Source: Polynucleobacter sp. TUM22923
GTDB taxonomy: Bacteria > Pseudomonadota > Gammaproteobacteria > Burkholderiales > Burkholderiaceae
Direction of reading: 5' to 3'
DNA length: 64,000 nucleotides
Assembly: GCF_030295705.1 (NCBI RefSeq)
Contig: NZ_AP027274.1
Coordinates: 1,116,001-1,180,000 of the forward strand
Positions 59,330 through 64,000 of the stretch are shown here, piece after piece. Positions within the stretch are counted from its first letter, which is position 1. The number at the start of each line of letters is the position of its first letter. Made by a program: the position numbers and the translations under genes. The notes beneath the pieces are model-generated. The model did no database searches, was not told the origin of the DNA, and saw nothing but the letters and a program-made list of their open reading frames with translations.

Positions 59330-62125
59330 TTAACCAGTATTTCGCAATCCAGTAGCAATGCCATTAATAGAGATATGAATAGCCCGTTGTACACGCTCAT
59401 CATGCTTACCTGCGCGATAACGTCGTACCAGCTCAATTTGTAAATGATGCAGTGGATCAATATAAGGGAAGCGATTTCTAATAGATCTAGCTAAATCTGG
59501 ATTATTTGCTAATCGTACCTTCTCACCGGTAACCAAGTTAAGAGCATCTACCGTCTTCATCCACTCCGCCTTAATTGCGCTAAATATTTTTTTACGCAAC
59601 ACCAGATCAGGAACAAGCTCGCTATAGCGAGATGCTAGGGCTAAATCACTTTTAGCCAAGGCCATATCCATATTTGAGAGCAGAGTTCTAAAAAACGGCC
59701 ACTCCTGATACATTTTTTTCAAAAGATGTAGGGCTACTTTTTGCTCTGCAGGTTTGCCCTGACTTAAAAAGTCCTGAATAGCCGAGCCAAAGCCATACCA
59801 ACCCGGCAGCGTTAATCGACACTGCCCCCAACTAAATCCCCACGGGATTGCGCGCAGATCTTCAAGCTTTTGACCAGCCTTACGACTAGAAGGGCGGGAA
59901 CCAATATTCAGCTTTGCAATCTCTCGAATCGGTGTCGCATCAAAAAAATACTCTGCAAATCCAGGGGTGCCGTAAACCAGTTTGCGATAAGCGCTCATAC
60001 TATCTTGAGATAACCGGGCTGCAGCACCTAAGAACGCATCGCTTGCTGGTTTAGCAGGCTTTAACAAAGTAGCCTCTAAAGTTGCTGCCACTAAAGTCTC
60101 TAAGTTACGCCTACCAATCTCAGGATTAGCGTACTTTGATCCAATTACTTCACCCTGCTCAGTCAAGCGAATTTGACCCCGCACTGTACCCGGCGGCTGT
60201 GCCAGAATAGCCTCATAGCTTGGACCACCACCGCGACCAACTGTGCCACCTCTGCCATGAAATAATCGTAATTGCACCCCATGCTGATGTTCTAAGGGCT
60301 CCATTACGCTAACAAGTGCGAGCTCGGCACAATAGAGCTCCCAGTTACTGGCAACAATACCGCCATCCTTATTGGAATCTGAGTACCCCAACATAATGTC
60401 TTGCTCAGCGCCAGATCGCTTGACCAAATCCAGGATGCCAGGCAAAGCATAAAACGCCTGCATGATAGGGGCCGCATTACGTAAGTCTTCTATTGTTTCA
60501 AACAAGGGAACCACAATCAAATCAGCCGATGCTTTTTTACCTAAAGTATTGTGCATTAGCCCCACTTCTTTTTGAAGCAACAACACCTCCAATAGATCGC
60601 TAACCGTTTCTGTATGGCTAATGATGTAATGTCGAATAGTCTCATTGCCAAATAGCTCTCGCGTTTTTTTAGCCATTTCGAAAATCGCAATCTCTGAAAT
60701 TGTAAAGTCAGAATATTGATTACCCATCACGCGCAATGGCCGCGGATCTTTTAATAAAGACAGTAAAAGCTCACGTTTTTCTTCTTCAGTAAGACCAGAG
60801 TAATTTTTTTCAATCGCCCCTACATTTAATAGCTCGGCAAGTACAGCCTCATGCCTATCTGAGCTTTGTCGTAAATCAATCGTAGCAAGGTGAAATCCAA
60901 AAACCTCAACAGATCTAATCAAGCCCCGCAGACGTCTATCCGATAACACCTTGGCGCCTTGAGAAACCAGAGAGGCCTCTATTGTCTTCAGGTCTGAAAG
61001 GAATTCTTGTGCGGAGGTGTAAGGACTCCGAGGGGTCACTGCTTGATAAGCGGGATCCAATCCAGTAAGCGCTGTCAGCGTCGCGGCAAGTCTTGAATAA
61101 ATACCGGTGAGCGCTCTACGATAGGGCTCATCTTGATGGTGCTCATTAGTATCTTGGGAAACTGCAGCCAGCTCTTGCATTTTTTTTGGGAACTTTAAAA
61201 GCAAGGCCGAGACTGATAATTCCCTCCCCAAGTGATGCACTTCTGTTAAATAATGCTGCAATACCATTTCAGCCTGCCTCGAAACAGCGTATTCGAGCGT
61301 CTTTGCACTTACGTTGGGGTTACCGTCACGATCACCCCCAATCCATTGGCCCATTTTTAGAAAGCTAGCAACGGGGTTTCCCGCAAGGCAATCTTCTAAC
61401 TGCGCATAAATTTTCGGAATTTCTTTTAAAAAGGTAGTTTTATAGTACGTCAGTGCGTTTTCAATTTCATCAGCAACAGTGAGCTTAGTAACCCGCAATA
61501 GACGGGTATACCAAAGTTGTAATACGCGAGCACGTATTTGCTCTTCGTTCGCCTTAAGCTCCGTATTCAGTAGCGCATCTTTCTCTGGCTTATTCGCTCT
61601 GGATGATTCTCTGATTTGATCGCGCTTTGTCAGTAAATTGGCAATATCACGCTCAGCTTCCAAGATACTAGTTCTTTGCACTTCTGTTGGATGTGCAGTA
61701 AGTACTGGCGAGATCAAACTCCGTTCTAAGGTCTTTGAGATCACCTTGTTCGTCACGCCCGCAGCATGCAGCTTCTTCATGGCAACAGGAATACTGCCAT
61801 CCTGATGATTGCCTGACCGTTCATTGGCTACACGGCAACGAATGTGATGTCTATCCTCAGCCAAGTTTGCTAAATGACTGAAGTAAGTAAAAGCTCTGAG
61901 CACCTTCATAGCGCTGTCACTATCGAGCCCTTTGAGTAATTTAGTGAGCTCTTGATTGGCCTTTTGATTGGCATCGCGATGAAAAGAGATAGATAATTTC
62001 CTCACCCGCTCTACCAGTCCGTAGCAAGTATCACCCTCTAGCTCACGCACTATATCGCCTAGAATTTTACCCAGCAGACGAATGTCTTCCACTAAAGGTA
62101 ATTCTGTATTTTTCGATTTAATCAT
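59330..62125 (-). CDS. ppc: phosphoenolpyruvate carboxylase
   Basis: Anaplerotic enzyme making oxaloacetate from PEP and bicarbonate. 931 aa. Motifs: [20 protein letters not shown] (catalytic His region), [40 protein letters not shown] and [20 protein letters not shown], and the C-terminal [12 protein letters not shown]. Complete. The ATG is at 62125; only 16 bases upstream lies the end of an IS30-type element, so the native promoter and leader have been displaced. No good ribosome site is visible before the ATG. PPS (ppsA) and PPC meet at the PEP node of metabolism. Confidence 0.97.
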   Translation of the reverse strand: MIKSKNTELPLVEDIRLLGKILGDIVRELEGDTCYGLVERVRKLSISFHRDANQKANQELTKLLKGLDSDSAMKVLRAFTYFSHLANLAEDRHHIRCRVANERSGNHQDGSIPVAMKKLHAAGVTNKVISKTLERSLISPVLTAHPTEVQRTSILEAERDIANLLTKRDQIRESSRANKPEKDALLNTELKANEEQIRARVLQLWYTRLLRVTKLTVADEIENALTYYKTTFLKEIPKIYAQLEDCLAGNPVASFLKMGQWIGGDRDGNPNVSAKTLEYAVSRQAEMVLQHYLTEVHHLGRELSVSALLLKFPKKMQELAAVSQDTNEHHQDEPYRRALTGIYSRLAATLTALTGLDPAYQAVTPRSPYTSAQEFLSDLKTIEASLVSQGAKVLSDRRLRGLIRSVEVFGFHLATIDLRQSSDRHEAVLAELLNVGAIEKNYSGLTEEEKRELLLSLLKDPRPLRVMGNQYSDFTISEIAIFEMAKKTRELFGNETIRHYIISHTETVSDLLEVLLLQKEVGLMHNTLGKKASADLIVVPLFETIEDLRNAAPIMQAFYALPGILDLVKRSGAEQDIMLGYSDSNKDGGIVASNWELYCAELALVSVMEPLEHQHGVQLRLFHGRGGTVGRGGGPSYEAILAQPPGTVRGQIRLTEQGEVIGSKYANPEIGRRNLETLVAATLEATLLKPAKPASDAFLGAAARLSQDSMSAYRKLVYGTPGFAEYFFDATPIREIAKLNIGSRPSSRKAGQKLEDLRAIPWGFSWGQCRLTLPGWYGFGSAIQDFLSQGKPAEQKVALHLLKKMYQEWPFFRTLLSNMDMALAKSDLALASRYSELVPDLVLRKKIFSAIKAEWMKTVDALNLVTGEKVRLANNPDLARSIRNRFPYIDPLHHLQIELVRRYRAGKHDERVQRAIHISINGIATGLRNTG

Positions 62126-62141
62126 CTAATATATTTCGTAG

Positions 62142-63191
62142 ATTCAAACACGAAGTGCAACACGGTTTAAGGACTGCATAAACACTTCATTGGGGGTTTT
62201 AAATCCCAACCTCTTACGAGGTCGGTTATTAAGCTTGCTTTCAATCATTCTAAGCTCCTCATCAGTTACGGTGGATAAAGGCCTCTTTTTTGGGGATGTA
62301 TTGCCTTAGTAAGCCATTGAAGTTTTCATTAGAACCGCGTTGCCAACTGGCAAAAGGATCAGCAAAGTAGGTGGTGGATTGCAGTGCTGTATCAATCCGG
62401 GCGTGCTCGGCAAATTCCTTTCCGTTGTCATAAGTTAGTGTTTTGACCTTAGCTTGATAGGGGGCCAGTCCTTCAATAATGGCGTTACCTACCAGGGTCG
62501 AAGTTTTATTGGGTACTTTGGCTAGAACAGCATAACCACTCTTGCGCTCCACTAAGGTCACAATAGCTTGTTTGTGCGCTGCCCCAATCACGGTATCGCC
62601 TTCCCAGTGACCGACTTGAGATCTGGCTTCAATATGCTCTGGGCGCTCACTAATCGGCCTTCTGCCTACGATCTGGCCTCGTCGATCCCGGCCACTGGCA
62701 TAGCGCTTTTTACGTTTCTTTTGACAGCGTAACTGCTGGTAAAGAGTGCCACCAGCGGCTTTATCAGCATAAACATGGCGATAGATGGTCTCATGGCTAA
62801 TCCCTACAACATCTGCGATTTGCTCAGGGCTCCATTGGTCTTGTAGGTACTCTACCGTTTGATCCCAATCAGCTGGGGTGATTTGGGTAGCATTACGAGA
62901 GCCTAGGGAGCGTTCCTCTGCTAATAAACAGGCTTGTCTCGGTCGATATCCTCTGCCTCCGGTATTGCGAGATAGCTCTCGGCCAATGGTCGACTTATGT
63001 CGATTCATGAGCTGGGCGATCTGGCTTTGGGTTTTTCCGTCTTTCATGAGGATATAAATCTGATATCGTTCTTCTTGGCTAAGGTGTTGATAGGTCATGG
63101 CTACTTTGACTTGCAGGTCTAGAAACTATGGATACTAAAATATCCTTAGCCACTAGCTCTAATTGATCAAAGTTGCACTTCGTAGTTGAAT
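62142..63191 (-). mobile_element. IS30-family insertion sequence with frameshifted transposase
   Basis: About 1050 bp bounded by an 18-of-20 matched inverted repeat: 62142-62161 (ATTCAAACACGAAGTGCAAC) and 63172-63191 (reverse complement of ATTCAACTACGAAGTGCAAC). Contains one transposase gene on the minus strand, pointing into ppc. No clear target duplication. Inserted just upstream of ppc and 102 bases from the yeiH-like stop. Confidence 0.85.
62144..63098 (-). pseudogene. IS30-family transposase, +1 frameshift near the C-terminus
   Basis: Intact for 271 residues: helix-turn-helix LSQEERYQIYILMKDGKTQS and IAQLMNRHKSTIGRELSRN, then the DDE core with Asp168 (GHWEGDTVIG), Asp224 (TLTYDNGKEF) and Glu258 (GSNENFNGLL). 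D224 and E258 have 33 residues between them, as in IS30. After QYIPKK the frame goes to EAFIHRN-stop (62262). Removing one base from the six-T run on the plus strand at 62286-62291 restores RPLSTVTDEELRMIESKLNN, then RPRKRLGFKTPNEVF and a stop at 62144, the normal IS30 end. So the C-terminus is lost by a homopolymer insertion; the catalytic residues remain. Confidence 0.88.
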
Positions 63192-63292
63192 TCACCTTTA
63201 GTAAATGCGAATTGTTAAGTGATATCACGTCTTCGCTAGTATTACTCTAGATCTTGATAAGCCCAACATCACAATTGATTATGCAATAGTGA

Positions 63293-64000
63293 CTACGCAA
63301 TAATCATGATGAAGATCAAGCCAATGCTAGCAATGAAGAGGGTCTCCACCACTAGCATGACAACGGGCTGCCAGCCAAGCTTAGCCAGCTCCTGAAAATT
63401 ACTCTTTAAGCCCACTGCTGCAATGGCAATGACTAACATCCAGCGAGATAAGTCCCCGATAGAATGCGTTACAGAGGATGGCAAGATTTGCATAGAGGCC
63501 ACAATAGATAAAGCCACAAATCCGATCAGGAAAGTGGGTATCAGTCGTAAGCTACTCCATCCTATGCGTGCAGAGGATTTTTCCGCGCCAAAGAATATAG
63601 AGATAAAAAGTACAACTGGCAGCAATAAGGCAACCCGGAATAGCTTTACTACCGTAGCAACGTCACCCGCCTCTGGGCCAAATAACATGCCAGCTGCAAC
63701 GACTTGCGCCACATCATGAATAGTGGCACCAAGAAAAATGCCTGCCAACAAGGGGCTTACATTTAACATTTGCAAAACAAAGGGATAGATCACCATCGCA
63801 ATGGTCGATAGTACAGTCACCCCAACCACTACTAATAAAGTAAAGCGCTCGTTTTCTTTTGTTTTAGGTAGTACGGATGCTACAGCCAAAGCCGCTGATG
63901 CCCCGCAAATTCCGACAGATCCGCCCGCGATCAAACCACAGTCCGGCGAAAGCTTCAACAGTTTAGCCAATAAAAAACCCAGAGTGACCGTAGCAACAAC
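63293..64000 (-). CDS. YeiH/UPF0324-family membrane protein, C-terminal part (runs off the window)
   Basis: The frame is open to the right edge, so only the C-terminal ~235 residues are seen. Membrane protein with at least seven hydrophobic segments. Diagnostic stretches: GGSVGICGASAALAVASVLP, GIFLGATIHDVAQVVAAGML and the end segment WMLVIAIAAVGLKSNFQELA. Members of this family (YeiH, UPF0324) are putative transporters, in some hosts next to cysteine or sulphur genes, but the substrate is not established. Downstream lies the IS30-type element. Confidence 0.88.
   Translation of the reverse strand, partial: VVATVTLGFLLAKLLKLSPDCGLIAGGSVGICGASAALAVASVLPKTKENERFTLLVVVGVTVLSTIAMVIYPFVLQMLNVSPLLAGIFLGATIHDVAQVVAAGMLFGPEAGDVATVVKLFRVALLLPVVLFISIFFGAEKSSARIGWSSLRLIPTFLIGFVALSIVASMQILPSSVTHSIGDLSRWMLVIAIAAVGLKSNFQELAKLGWQPVVMLVVETLFIASIGLIFIMIIA

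Noticed and set aside
59245..59460. Minus-strand 71-codon ORF overlapping the ppc end.
   Set aside because: It is out of frame with ppc and composed of ppc antisense-like codons; ppc is a clear full-length gene.

Overview
The window looks like a chromosomal segment of a low-to-moderate GC betaproteobacterium of the Burkholderiales. Polynucleobacter is my best guess. This rests on gene order (rpsB-tsf-pyrH-frr-uppS-cdsA-dxr-rseP-bamA-skp-lpxD-fabZ-lpxA-lpxB-rnhB; smc-zipA-ligA; rpfE-like-recJ-prfB-lysS; guaB-rnfH-ratA/smpB) and on protein character. No database search was possible. Nearly all of the segment is densely packed housekeeping DNA, with short or overlapping gene junctions.

Layout. 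1-1.8 kb: the start of guaB, then rnfH, ratA and the divergent smpB. 1.8-7.8 kb: a four-gene cluster of circularly permuted ATP-grasp protein, alpha-E protein, transglutaminase-like protease and the proteasome-like peptidase Anbu. The alpha-E gene is cut in two by a GC-rich DDE insertion sequence. 7.9-11.3 kb: PEP synthase (ppsA), divergent from its regulator kinase/phosphorylase (ppsR). 11.3-26.5 kb: a long minus-strand envelope, isoprenoid and translation cluster running from rpsB to an RNA methyltransferase gene. 26.6-30 kb: map and glnD. 30-36.7 kb: smc, zipA and ligA. 36.8-39.7 kb: dapD, dapE and prmB. 39.8-43.6 kb: radA, a periplasmic coiled-coil protein and kup.

43.7-45.35 kb: an initiator tRNA-fMet gene followed by a small AT-rich accessory patch. 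The patch holds an acidic orphan protein, a HEPN-like protein whose 5' end appears broken by an amber codon, and a 30-residue putative lipoprotein. 45.35-50.8 kb: comEC, a frameshifted tatD, lolD and lolC. 50.8-56.3 kb: rpfE-like gene, recJ, prfB (with programmed +1 frameshift) and lysS. 56.3-58.6 kb: an OsmC protein, an ICMT-family methyltransferase, a small membrane protein and ferredoxin-NADP reductase. 58.6-59.3 kb: the decayed 5' part of a succinate-semialdehyde dehydrogenase gene. 59.3-64 kb: ppc, an IS30-family element sitting 16 bp upstream of the ppc start, and the end of a YeiH-type membrane protein gene.

The ordinary genes build the outer membrane (lipid A, BamA, Skp, Lol export), make isoprenoid carriers, and support translation, lysine/DAP synthesis and DNA repair. 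The least ordinary content is the broken Anbu/ATP-grasp/alpha-E/transglutaminase system. A series of small lesions also stands out: the IS insertion, homopolymer frameshifts in tatD and in the IS30 transposase, nonsense codons in gabD and the HEPN-like gene, and tandem duplications at two stop codons. Together they suggest ongoing gene decay in this lineage. The single-base homopolymer events could instead be assembly errors.
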